A DNA stretch of 64,000 bases, from positions 49,141,808-49,205,807 of the forward strand of contig OY970823.1 in NCBI GenBank assembly GCA_963853835.1, read 5' to 3'. The notes under the pieces were generated by a model. It saw nothing but the letters and a program-made list of their open reading frames with translations, was not told the origin of the DNA and did not search any database. Both the position numbers and the translations under genes were made by a program. Origin of the DNA: Calendula officinalis. Its lineage: Eukaryota > Streptophyta > Magnoliopsida > Asterales > Asteraceae. Numbering within the stretch: the stretch's first letter is position 1; each line of letters begins with the position of its first letter. Below, one piece after another: positions 1-11,737 of the stretch.

Positions 1-1060
1 TGAACTAGGGTTTGAGATTCCACCAAGTTGTATGAACTTGGTGCTTGGGGTTGTTAATATGGATACATTAGTGATTAGTTATGGTTAATAACTAGTTATT
101 ATGTTGGTATTGATGTTAGGTCAAGAAGACCTTGTGATTGGAAGTACTTCCTTGATTGGGAAGTAAGGAATTGTGTTGTTGAACACAAGTATTGGATATC
201 ATTGCTAATGTGAGTACATGTGATCTTTTCTGACTACATAGTAAAAATAGATTTTATGGTTTAAATGATTAAACAAGTTTTTAGTAGTCTTTATTAGACA
301 AATGATTTGATAAAGAAAATGATTGGTTTGTTTAGTACATGAATTGTATTGTTTATTGATTTGTTTGGTTACCACTAGTATGTTGAGATTTATGATTTGG
401 AGCATTGGCTCAAGTTGTTGAATTGTTATGTGGTAGCTAAACAATTGGATCCTAGATAATCCACACAAGTTGGGGGAGTTAGTGACACCTACTTGGAGCG
501 GTACCACCCTGCGCAAGGGTAGTGTGTCGAGAAATAGATAACCCGAAAATCGGGGGAGTTTGAGATAACCCGGAAACGTGGGAGAAATAGATAACCCGGA
601 AACGGGGGAGTTTACCTAGTTAACCCATATCGGGGGAGTTGTTTCGGGGAGGCCCGTTATGTATGTGTTGGGCTTATGGTCAGCCTTAGAGTATGATTGA
701 CTATGTGCAATTTGATAATTATTTAATTATTATTTTATTGCAAATTATTTCTAATCGGGTCTAAAACCCATGTTTCTCACGAGACAATTTTGTCTCACGT
801 ACTACTTTTATTATAGCTATGTACTCAGGTTCAGGAGCTAATGATTAGGCAGCCCGTAGTAGTTAGCATTTGGAAGTGATTAGCTTGGTGTACTTATTTA
901 ATTCCTTAGACTCTAGTTTTGATATATTTGTAACACCGGTTTTTGGTACTTATTAATTATTCCAAATGTGTTATTTAAATCACATTTTTGGGATACTTGG
1001 TTTGTAAGTCTTAAATTTTATTATTTTAAGAGTTTAAATTTAAAAAATTGGTGTGTTACA
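1..1060 (+). repeat. 5' LTR of gypsy element A, truncated by the window edge
   Basis: Bases 1-775 match 6565-7336, and bases 776-1060 match 21463-21751. The LTR ends in TGTTACA just before the primer-binding site. Around 536-640 it holds a short imperfect tandem run of a GATAACCCGGAAACGGGGGAG-like unit, also present in the 3' copy. Confidence 0.92.
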
Positions 1061-1063
1061 ACT

Positions 1064-1075
1064 TGGTATCAGAGC
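1064..1075 (+). other. Primer-binding site of gypsy element A (tRNA-Met type)
   Basis: TGGTATCAGAGC lies three bases after the LTR end. It is the common plant-retrotransposon site complementary to the 3' end of initiator tRNA-Met. Confidence 0.9.
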
Positions 1076-1285
1076 TTTAGTCTAAGTGAATTAGGTTGGT
1101 TTAACCACCCTAGACTTAGACTTTGCTTTTGTGACATTATGTTCTATAGGAAGTTAGGTTGACCTTTAAGAGTTGGGGTTGACCATTAAGGGAATTATAC
1201 TGAATCGAGCTTTTCTTATGTGTTATTTTGACTATTTAGTCAACTTTTCGGATTCTAATTGGGTTTTACATCTTATTATAGTAAG

Positions 1286-2470
1286 ATGGCTACAACAAGA
1301 AGTGGTCGAGCCTTGTTGGATGGAGAACAAGCTTCGAATGTGAATCAAGATGGGAATGGATTGGCCAATGCGGATATTGAGAACAACTATACTCCGGTAA
1401 CAATGGAGGCAATTCAATCCATGCTCACTAATATGAGGAATGTGATGCAACAAGATGTTAACCGGATTATAAATGATCGGTTGAACCTTGGTGATGATGA
1501 AAGGGAGGAAGAGGAACGTCGTGATGACGAGGAGAGGGAGGAAAGTGAAGATTCCCCACAACTCACTAAGACTAAGTCGACGGGAAATACCACCCCGACC
1601 GAGAAGTCCTCCAATGGGGAGAGGGGTGAAGAAGGGAAGATCGAGCGTGAAGGATGTTCTTACGAAACATTCCTTGCATGCGGACCCGACTTCTATCTCG
1701 GGAGTACGGAACCGAAAGTAACCGTTCGTTGGATTCGAGAGACGGAATATGTACTTAAAAGTAGCAAGTGCAAAGAAGAAGATATGGTGACTTATGCTTC
1801 ACGATTGTTGAAACATGATGCTCTTACATGGAGGGACACCGTGTATGAAACTTTGGGAAAGAAGGGCATTTACAAGATGTCTTGGGAGGAGTTCACTAGG
1901 AGACTCAAAGAGAAGTTTTGTCCCGAAAGGGAGTTGAAAGAGTTGTTGGAATAATTCTTGCACTTCAAGAAAGGCAATTTGACTTTGGATGAGTATACCA
2001 AGAAGTTCACGGGATATCTCCCGTTTGTGTCAAGTACCTATCCTACCGAACGTAGTCGTGTGGTTCGGTTTGCTAATGGGTTACCATGGGAGTATGAGCT
2101 AGAGGTGAAAAGGGCGACTACTCTTGATGAGGCGATTAATGTCGCCCGAAGTGTTGAGAAGGTTAGTAAGAGAAGAATTCAAGAGAGGTCGGTTGGTAAT
2201 GAAAAGAGAAAATTTGAAAGTTTTTCGAGACCATCAAAGAAGAGCAAGTTCACCCCGAGCGGGTTAAAGCAAGGTAGTGTTGGTGGTTGTAGAAAGTGTA
2301 GTAGGGATCACAAGGGTGAGTGCAAGGCGGATTCCAACGGTTATTTCAAGTGTGGGCGATTTGGCCAAGGCTAAAGATTGCAAGGTTAAAAGCCTTGATG
2401 AGGTGGAGTGTTTCTCATGTCATGGGAAAGGGCATTATTGCAATGTTTGCCCAAAGAAAGGAACTGAAAC
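1286..2470 (+). pseudogene. Gag of gypsy element A, broken
   Basis: Reading starts at ATG 1286 (MATTRSGR), the usual start for this Gag type; an upstream in-frame ATG at 1259 lies in the leader. The middle carries the Gag fold typical of plant Ty3 elements (VRWIRETEYVL through SWEEFTRRLKEKF), followed by a basic stretch and a CCHC zinc knuckle (CFSCHGKGHYCNVC) near 2410-2450 for RNA binding. A TAA at 1952-1954 and a frameshift near 2345-2375 break it, so it cannot make full-length Gag. In a live element Gag would form cytoplasmic particles that package the RNA. Confidence 0.88.
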
Positions 2471-5400
2471 GTTGGTGTCAACCGCTCACAAGAAACCGGA
2501 GCCGTTGAAAGTCAAAGGGCGTGCCTTCCAACTCACGCGTGAAGAAGCCCAGGAGACTCATGATGTCGTCTCAGGTACCTTATTCATAAACTCCATACCC
2601 ACTTATGTATTGATTGATTTAGGTTCTACTTATTCTTTCGTGTCTCATGAATTTGGGGCTAAGTTTAAGGTCCCACTAGAATTACTTGATGATTTGTATG
2701 AAATAGAAGTAGCCGATGGGAAACCTCTATGGTTCAACACGTCTATAGAGATTGTGAATTAGAAATCGATAGTAAGAAGAGGTTGATTTAATGCCTATGG
2801 GAATTAAGGCTTTTGATGTGATTATTGGGATGGATTGGTTGGGAATCTACCAAGCCAAGATTTTATGTGGAAAGAAGTTAGTGTCGATCAAGTCTCCTGA
2901 AAATGAGAAGGTGTATATTTATGGAGAAAAGAGGCATAATATGCCAAATCTTATTACCGCCATTAAAGCAAGAAAAAGTTTGTCAAAAGGATGCTCGTCA
3001 TTCATAGCTTATGTCTTAGATGGGAGAAAAGAGAAAAAGACGGTTGAAAATGTGAAGATTATTCGGGATTTTCCCAAAGTTTTTCCCCATGACTTACCCG
3101 GTTTGCCACCAGAGAGACAAGTCGAGTTTCGTATTGATCTAGTTCCCGGGACGACGCCGATTGCCCGAGCCCCGTATCGTTTAGCTCCAACCGAAATGAG
3201 GGAGTTGATGTCTAAACTTCAAGATTTACTCGATAAAGGTTTTATCTGTCCTAGTTCATCACCGTGGGGTGCACCGGTTTTATTTGTGAAGAAGAAAGAT
3301 GGTTCGATGAGGATGTGTATTGATTACCGAGAGCTTAACAAGATGACAATTAAGAACCGATATCCTTTGCCAAGGATAGATGATTTGTTTGACCAACTTT
3401 AAGGAGCCGATTATTTCTCCAAGATTGATTTGAGGTCGGGTTACCATCAAGTTCGGGTTAAAGAAGGTGATACCGAAAAGACGACCTTTAGAACTCGTTA
3501 TGGCCATTACGAATTTTATGTTATGCCATTCGATTTGACGAATGCCTCGGCTATTTTCATGGATCTCATGAATAGGGTTTGTAAACATTTTCTCGATAAA
3601 TTTCTCATAGTATTTATCGATTATATTCTTATTTTTTCCCAAACCGAAGAAGAACATGAAGAACACTTAAAGCAAACTCTAGAAGTTTTGAAACGAGAAA
3701 AGCTTTATGCAAAATTCTCAAAGTGTGAATTTTGGTTGCGCGAAGTTCAATTTCTTGGTCATATTGTATCTCGAAGCGGGATAAAAGTTGACCCGTCTAA
3801 GATTGAAGCGGTAAAGAATTGGGAAGCACCGAAGACTCTAACCGAAGTAAGAAGTTTTCTTGGGTTAGCCGTTTATTACCGAAGATGTATTGAAGATTTT
3901 TCCCGAGTGGCGGTCCCACTCACTAGATTAACGATAAAAGATGTGAAGTTTGAATGGGTGAAAAAGCAAGAAGACGCTTTTGCCTTGTTAAAGGAGAAGT
4001 TGTGCAACGCACCAATTCTCACTTTACCCGATGGTATGGAAGATTTCGTGGTGTATAGTGACGCCTCGAACAAAGGTCTCGGTTGTGTTTTGATGCAAAG
4101 AGGTAAAGTGATAGCTTATGCTTCAAGACAATTGAAAAATGCGGAAGAGAGATATACTACTCATGATTTGGAGTTGGCTGTGATTATTTTTGCCTTGAAG
4201 ATTTGGAGACATTACTTGTATGGTACAAGGTGTATATTTACACGGATCACAAAAGTCTCAAATATGTGTTTACACAAAAAGATTTGAACATGAGACAAAG
4301 AAGGTGGATCGAGTTGATTAGTGATTACGATTGTGGAATCGTTTATCATGAAGGAAAAGCCAATGTGTAAGCCGACGCCTTGAGTAGAAAAGTCTATGAG
4401 AAGCCGGTTAAGGCCAAGTTGATGCAGATTGAGGTGTCATCTAGCCTTATTGAAAATATAAAAACTGAACAAACCGAAGTGATAGGAAAAGACGAGTATA
4501 AACAAGAGAGATTGGGAAAGAACCAAGTATTTGAAGAAAATGTTCAAGGGTTAAAACCATGAATGGTCGGATTTGGGTTCCGAAATTCGGTGGAAACCGA
4601 AAAGTATTGTTGAATGATGTTCACATGTCCAAGTACTCGATTCATCCCGGAAGTACAAAGACTTATCAAGATTTGAAGAGAATGTATTGGTGGCCGGGGA
4701 TGAAGTCGAGAGTAGCAAAGTACATTTCAAAATGTGCCACGTGTGCACAAGTGAAAGCCGAGTACCAAGTGCCTTATGGTGTTGCACAATCGTTGCAAGT
4801 GCCGGCCGGGAAATGGGAAGACATCACAATGGATTTCATCGTTGGTCTTCCAAAGACAAGTAAAAATCATGATGCCATTTGGGTGATTGTCGATAGGTTA
4901 ACGAAAAGTGCGTTATTCATAGCTATTCGGGAAACCATGCCACTCGAGTAGTTGGCAAAGTTGTATGTTGATGAAGTTGATCGATTCCATGGGGTACCGA
5001 TGTCGATTGTGTCCGATCGGGATGCAAGGTTTAACTCGAGATTTTGGAGATCACTCCAAGAAGAGTTGGGAACTAAGTTGAGATTGAGCACGACTTACCA
5101 TCCGCAAACTGATGGTCAAAGTGAAAGGACAATCCAAACAGTCGATGATATGTTGAGATCGTGTGTATTAGATTTTGGTGGTAAATGGGATGAACATTTA
5201 CGATTAGTTGAGTTTTCATATAACAATAGTTATCACTCAACAATTAAAATGCCACCGTTTGAGGCATTGTATGGGAGAAAATGTAGGACGCCTTCTTGTT
5301 GGTTAGAGGCGGGTGAGACGAAACTCACGGGTCCCGAGATTGTGAAAATAACGAATGAGAAAATCGGAATAATTCAAAAGAATATGAAAACCGCACAAGA

Positions 5401-5899
5401 TCGCCAAAAGAGTTATTCGGGTTTGAAGAAGCGACCCTATGATTTGAATGTTGGTGATATGGTGATGTTGAAAGTGTCGCCTTGGAAAGGCGTGATGAGG
5501 TTCGGTAAGAAAGGAAAATTAAGTCCACGGTATGTTGGACCGTTTAAGATTTTGAAAAGAAGTGGACTTCAAGCTTTCAAGCTTGAACTTCTACCCGAGT
5601 TGCATGGTGTCCATGACACATTTCATGTTTGTAATTTGAAGAAATTTTTGGGCGAAGTGGAGAATGTGATCCCACTTCAAGATTTGCGGGTCGATGCACC
5701 CAACCGATTGATTGAAGAGCCCGAGGCCATATTGGAGGCCCAAACGAAGAAATTGAGAAACATAGAGATCGAACTAGTGTTGGTCAAGTGAAAGCATTCC
5801 CTTGGGCCAAATTTGACTTGGGAAGTCAAGGATGAGATTATGAAGCGCTACCCAAACTTTGTAGATTATGATGCGCTTCCGAGGACGAAATCCTCTTAA
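2471..5899 (+). pseudogene. Pol of gypsy element A (PR-RT-RNase H-integrase-chromodomain-like), inactive
   Basis: Domains appear in Ty3 order. The protease motif reads IDLGST where D-S/T-G is expected (Leu codon 2619-2621). Reverse transcriptase spans about 3080-3900, with its catalytic YxDD box changed to FIDY (Tyr codon 3622-3624). RNase H follows (YSDASNKGLG, about 4045). Integrase has a zinc-binding region and an Asp-Asp-Glu core (about 4690-5250, with YHPQTDGQSERT). A chromodomain-like tail lies about 5700-5899. Breaks include TAG 2760-2762, TAA 3400-3402, a frameshift near 4230, TAA 4368-4370, TGA 4560-4562, TAG 4949-4951 and TGA 5789-5791. The last stop, TAA 5897-5899, is probably the original one. 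Two catalytic residues are altered besides the stops. Confidence 0.92.
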
Positions 5900-5911
5900 G
5901 GGGTAGATAGT

Positions 5912-7336
5912 TGTAACGACCGAAATTTGTAAATAAATAAATTGTACAAAAATATGGTAATTATGGATAATTCATTTAAGAACCGTAGGAATTGGTTTCG
6001 TGTCATTTGGACACCGTTTGATATGGTTAAGGTCAAAACCGGGCTGAACCGGACAACTAAAAGTTGCAGCCTAGCTGCCTGAAGGAGTTTGCGACGCGAA
6101 CTATAGTTCGCGATCGTGAACATCAAAAAGAGAATCGGGGTTTTTTAGACATTGAGTTCACGACTGGTCGCCGAACGCGAACTGTTCACGAAGCGGGAAG
6201 TTCGCGACGCGAACTCTAGTTCGCGATCGTGAACTGTCCGAGCTGTATATAAGACAGGTTTGGGGCTAGGGTTTAGACACCTACGCCCCTAGCATTAGTC
6301 CAGCCGTTATTTTGAAAGAAGAAGGCGGTTTTGCTGATCTTGAGCTCAAATCTTCACCATCTTTATTTAGAAACCAAAGGTAAAGATTATTGATTCTTAT
6401 CATCTTCTACCTTAGTTTCAAGCTTTTCATGGGTATCAATGGTGGTTTTTGGAACCAACCATATCATCTTTGGGGAAGATGGTCTACGTTGAGTGTAAAA
6501 CACTCATTGTAAGTTTGTAATCATTGTGTACAAGTTAGATTTGGGTTTCATGGATAGAAATATTGAACTAGGGTTTGAGATTCCACCAAGTTGTATGAAC
6601 TTGGTGCTTGGGGTTGTTAATATGGATACATTAGTGATTAGTTATGGTTAATAACTAGTTATTATGTTGGTATTGATGTTAGGTCAAGAAGACCTTGTGA
6701 TTGGAAGTATTCCTTGATTGGGAAGTAAGGAATTGTGTTGTTGAACACAAGTATTGGATATCATTGCTAATGTGAGTACATGTGATCTTTTCTGACTACA
6801 TAGTAAAAATAGTTTTATGGTTTAAATGATTAAACAAGTTTTTAGTAGTCTTTATTAGACAAATGATTTGATAAAGAAAATGATTGGTTTGTTTAGTACA
6901 TGAATTGTATTGTTTATTGATTTGCTTGGTTACCACTAGTATGTTGAGATTTATGATTTGGAGCATTGGCTCAAGTTGTTGAATTGTTATGTGGTAGCTA
7001 AACAATTGGATCCTAGATAATCCACACAAGTTGGGGGAGTTAGTGACACCTACTTGGGGCGGTACCACCCTGCGCAAGGGTAGTGTGTCGAGAAATAGAT
7101 AACCCGGAAATCGGGGGAGTTTGAGATAACCCGGAAACGGGGGAGAAATAGATAACCCGGAAACGGGGGAGTTTACCTAGTTAACCCATATTGGGAGAGT
7201 CGTTTCGGGGAGGCCCGTTATGTATGTGTTGGGCTTATGGTCAGCCTTAGAGTATGATTGACTATGTGCAATTTGATAATTATTTAATTATTATTTTATT
7301 GCAAATTATTTCTAACCGGGTCTAAAACCCATGTTT
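5912..7336 (+). repeat. 3' LTR of gypsy element A, left part
   Basis: Starts TGTAACGACC directly after a purine-rich tract (about 5898-5911), the usual plus-strand priming site. From 6565 it aligns with the start of the window. A TATATAAG box at about 6247 is the likely promoter. The LTR is interrupted after TGTTT (7332-7336), which is repeated at 21458-21462. Confidence 0.92.
6088..6238 (+). repeat. Repeated GC-rich palindromic blocks in the gypsy A U3 region
   Basis: Two near-identical 31-bp blocks (6092-6122 and 6204-6234) each hold GACGCGAACT-N-TAGTTCGCGATCG, so each can fold on itself. Between them are further half-copies of GTTCACGA and CGCGAACT. They sit just upstream of the TATATAAG box at about 6247, a position where LTR promoter elements usually lie. 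Confidence 0.75.
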
Positions 7337-7878
7337 TGAAGGGTTTCAATAAACTGATCGACCACTTGGGTCAACCTCCTAGTATGCTTGGTTCGACCAT
7401 ACTGGTAAGAACAAGAAGGTGTTCTTGACCGGTTAAAACCAAATAGCTGATTTAATCCCTAAACGCGAAACTGGGATTAAACCTAATCCTTAAACCCTAA
7501 AAGGATTGAGATGTTGGAAATCTAGATTAGATTAACAAGTAAGAAACCTTGTACGAAGAACTCGAACACACACAAAGCTTGTGTGGTTCGTTCGACCATG
7601 AACCAAAGAACCCTAGGGTTCTTTGGTCGAAATTCGTCCAAGAGGGGAGAAGGGAGAAAAGGTTTTCCCAAAACATACCTTATTGCTTGCTTAAGAAAGT
7701 CCACTGATGATGAACAAATCGAGCGACCTTCTAATTGATCTAAGCAATGAACTTGTTCTTCGAAACTCGAAAAACACGAAGAACGCGATGTTCTTCCTTG
7801 ATCTCAGACGAATGGAGGAGGAGAGGGCTTAGGGTTTTCATGTGATATGGTGTAACCATATAAGGGAGCCTTAAGCCT

Positions 7879-7987
<109 letters not shown>

Positions 7988-8351
7988 GAAAGACTTTCAC
8001 TTAGGGCCATTCTAGTTTAATTAAGATCAATCTCTTAATTAAACTTATCTCTTACACTTTAAACCCTTATAGTTTTAGTAGTTATTATTGTCACACTTAA
8101 TTATCAAATGTCTTAGTATTATACACTTATATATTTCGGTACCCATATACACGAAATATATATACTTGTGTTATATAGCTTTAACAATTAATTAGACAAT
8201 AATATTATCCAATCACTATATGATTTAATAGCTTTAAATCATATCATGGATAATCTTTAATTAACACATTGTATATTTACTCAACTGATAAATGTACAAA
8301 TACTTGTATGAATTAGTTAGTTAAACTAATCCAGTAATAAGTTAAACTTAA

Positions 8352-9309
8352 TGTTAGTCCCCAGACTAAGTAAATAAGATTTGATGATCGATGGCTAAGA
8401 AGAATAAAATCAACTAAAGTATGTAGCTCAGCTGAAGTACAAGTATATTCATAATCCTTCAGCTGAGTACGTACCTAGCTCTAGGAATGAAGTCAAATCA
8501 GCAGCTACTCAAGAGTGATCATTCGAAGTCTATGGCCGAAGGACAGAGACCAGAAGAAGACCATTCAGCTGATAGTGGAATCAGCTGATGGTACCTGCTG
8601 CAGATGAAGACTTAGTGGAAAATGTTCTTGACACTTTGAACAATTTCCTTTCCTGCTCAAAGAAGAAGAAAACGATGAAGATCTTCTATTTTGGAATAAA
8701 AGATAATATGTCAGTACATCATCGTTTGTCCCTCCAAGCATGTAAAGGGAAATTCAATCTCTTTTGTACTATCATAGTACACCTTTTCACTGTGCGTCAG
8801 AATAGATAGCAAAAGGAGTTGACACAAAGTACAATTGGGACTATAATCTATGCAAGTGCATTTAATGTTTCTGTGGACAAGTCTACATCGACGAATGATA
8901 TGTTTACACGTCGATTAACTTGTGGACAAAGGAACATGGATCTTGGGCTATATATAGAGACGTAAATGATTGCATCTACACACATCTTTTAACATTCATA
9001 GCACAAGAACATTCTCTGAGAGTTTGTTATTGTCTGGTATTAACTCTCTCATAGTTATTACTCAGGCATTTAATATCAGCCGTTGGTATCAGCTGATATA
9101 ACTCTCCTTGCATTGTCTTCTTGTTTGAGCGAGCAAAAGTGTCACTTCAAGTATGAAGTTTTAGTTAGTGTGTACGATCTATTTCCGCAAACTTTGTACT
9201 GTATTAAGTTGTTTTAATAAACTCTTAATCATTGAAAACGTGTGTGTTCTTTATCTTATTGTCTTTACTTAGCCTTAACGCAACACATTTGTGTTGTTGG
9301 GATCCAACA
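8352..9309 (+). repeat. 5' LTR of the Copia element
   Basis: 958 bp, TG...CA termini, preceded by target duplication CTTAA. A TATATATAGAG box lies near 8950. Colinear with 20331-21288 without any indel. Confidence 0.96.
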
Positions 9310-9311
9310 AC

Positions 9312-9323
9312 TGGTATCAGAGC
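9312..9323 (+). other. Primer-binding site of the Copia element
   Basis: TGGTATCAGAGC two bases after the 5' LTR, complementary to initiator tRNA-Met. Confidence 0.93.
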
Positions 9324-9363
9324 AAGTGTCAAAGTTGTTTTCCATCAACTTTGAGCATCTGTT

Positions 9364-11737
9364 ATGGCTGAACCTACAACATCCGATCTTCCATCGTCTG
9401 GAAAACCTCCCAAACTCACTCAAACCAACTATCCGATGTGAAAAACTCACATGTTGTCTCACATGGTTACCTATCACCCAAAACTTCAAGACAATATAAT
9501 GACAGGAAAATATATCCCCAAAACCCTTATTCCTGGTACCCCTGAACACTATGTTGTTAAATCTGAAACACAATGGACAAGCGCTGAAAAACGTCTCGTT
9601 CATCTTGAAAATAAAGGAAGGGATATGCTTTTTCAAGCAGTTGGTGATGAAGTGTATCACAACATTCAATATTGTGACTCAGTCAAAGAAATGTGGGAAA
9701 GGTTGGCTGAAGTTTATGAAAGCACATCCGTTGTGCGTGAACATAACAAAAACATGCTCATTCATGACTACGAGTTGTTTAAAGCCAAGCCTAGTGAGAC
9801 TATAGCTCAAACATTCAATCGTTATAACATTCTATTAAACGAGCTGAAGTCTCGTGGAGTTGAAAAGGACGATAAGTCCAAGATGTGTAAGTTTATGGCG
9901 GCCTTACCCTCTAAATGGGCTACTATTATAACTTGCATGAGTACATCTCTTACTCTAAAAGACTACACTCTTTCCTCTCTCTATGGCATGTTTCTAAGTC
10001 ATGAGAGAACTGTACTCAACAAATTTCAACATCCAAAGGACTCTAAAGTGAGCTCCTCAGGATCTTCAACTGCTCTTGTTTCCATAAAAAAACCCAGCAG
10101 GATTGAATATCCTCCCTCAAACGATGAAGCTGACACAACTTCAGCTGTTGATTTGTTCAACATACCTGAAGCCAGCATCGAAGAGATCGATGAAGACGAA
10201 GACAATGAAGCCCTTATAACTGAGCTTGCCTTACTTGTCAAAAACAGAAAATTCTTCAAAGGTAAATTTGGCGCATACCTATCTCATCAGCTGCACCTTC
10301 CAGACCTTCTGGAAGTACACCTGATATCTCTGAGATAACGTGCTACAACTGCAACAAAAAGGGACACTATGCTAACGACTGAAAGCAAAAGAAAGCTAGT
10401 TCATCTTCTTCAGCTGGTGAGTCCATTGAAGAAAAATACAAAAAGCTACAAGCCTTCACCAAAAAGATCCTTGAAGAAAAGAAGGCACTTGAAGGCAAAG
10501 TTGCTGACAAGGGTCTTGTAGCGGAAACTCACGATTGGGCTGACTCTGGTGACAGCTCGTCTGATGATGAGGAACCCATGGCCACAATGTGTTTGATGGC
10601 TCGTGCCGATGAAAGCATTACAGCTGATGATGCAAGTTCGTATCAACGGGTCAACATAGTTCACAAAAAGGTATCCTCTCTAATCTCTGTTGAGGCCTCT
10701 AATTGTTTATTCCATTGTCTGTGACTTGCACTTCATTGATCAGCTGAAAGGTGAATGTTTGGATAAACACAGTGCTATTCTTCGTGAAAATGCTTTTTTA
10801 AAGGAAAGATTAATTGATCACAAAACTTTAAAAGAAGAACTTTCTAAAATTTATAAACTCAGTTTTTCAACACGATCTTAATGAGAAAGTTAAAGAACTT
10901 GAAGCAATTAAAATGATTTGTGAGTCATGGTATCGTTCATCCAAACGTGTGAGTGACTGTGTCAACTCACATATTCCTAGTCAAGTAAAAGTTGTATTAG
11001 GAGGAGATTTCCTTGCTGCAGCCGCTGTACCTGACAACAGTACGGATGATCCGTACTACTCATCAGCTGATGCATCTGTGCCAGTTGAAGAGTTGGTGTT
11101 TGGTTGCTTTGTTAAGTCTACCAAAACCTATGCTACTGAGATGTTCATAGGTGAAACTTCTGAAACTATTGGCGAAGATTCATCAGCTGAATCTTCAACC
11201 ATAGTTGTTAGGACACCCACAGTAGTTATCGTTGAGCCAAGTAAGTCTATTTTGGGCTCAGCACCTGCTGTCTCTTATGCTAGACCTCAAAGAAAGACTA
11301 GCAAGACAACAGGAAAGAAATCTGTTCTTACATCCTTCAAGGGTGAGACAGCTGGAGTTCGTACTCGAGCTGCAAAGAACAAAGGTAAGAGTGTTCTCAA
11401 AAACACTCTAAGTCCTTCTTCAACTGGTCCTGTCAAACAGCTGAAAGGAAAGGTCAGCAAGCTGACATCACTCGTTCAAACTCTGACTATCTCAAATAAT
11501 CAGAAAGGGATTTTGGGTCCAGTACACAGCCATGTTGCTTCGCCCTCCACTCCACTACAAAAGAACAGAAAATGTTATAAGTGTGGAGATCGTGGGCACA
11601 TGGCAAGTGAGTGTGACAGCACAATCTTAAGACCCTCTCCAACTTCATCTTGTGAGTCCATTAAGAACCCTACCCCTGTGAGCTCCAGCAGGAAATCACA
11701 AGGACCCACAGAGGTGTGGGTTCCCAAAAAGAACTAA
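9364..11737 (+). pseudogene. Gag region of the Copia element, broken
   Basis: Starts at ATG 9364 (MAEPTTSDLPSSGKPPKL), 55 bases after the LTR. TGA 9439-9441 sits where this Gag family normally has Trp. The conserved Gag core (MWERLAEVYESTSVVREHN and following) runs to 10338. A frameshift near 10265-10280 precedes a first zinc knuckle (CYNCNKKGHYAND) whose last Cys codon is a stop, TGA 10380-10382. A coiled-coil-like stretch covers about 10430-10880, and a second, intact CCHC knuckle (CYKCGDRGHMASEC) lies near 11575-11615, within an open segment 10913-11737. Two knuckles separated by a long spacer fit SIRE-type Gag. The protein would coat element RNA but cannot be made whole here. Confidence 0.87.
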
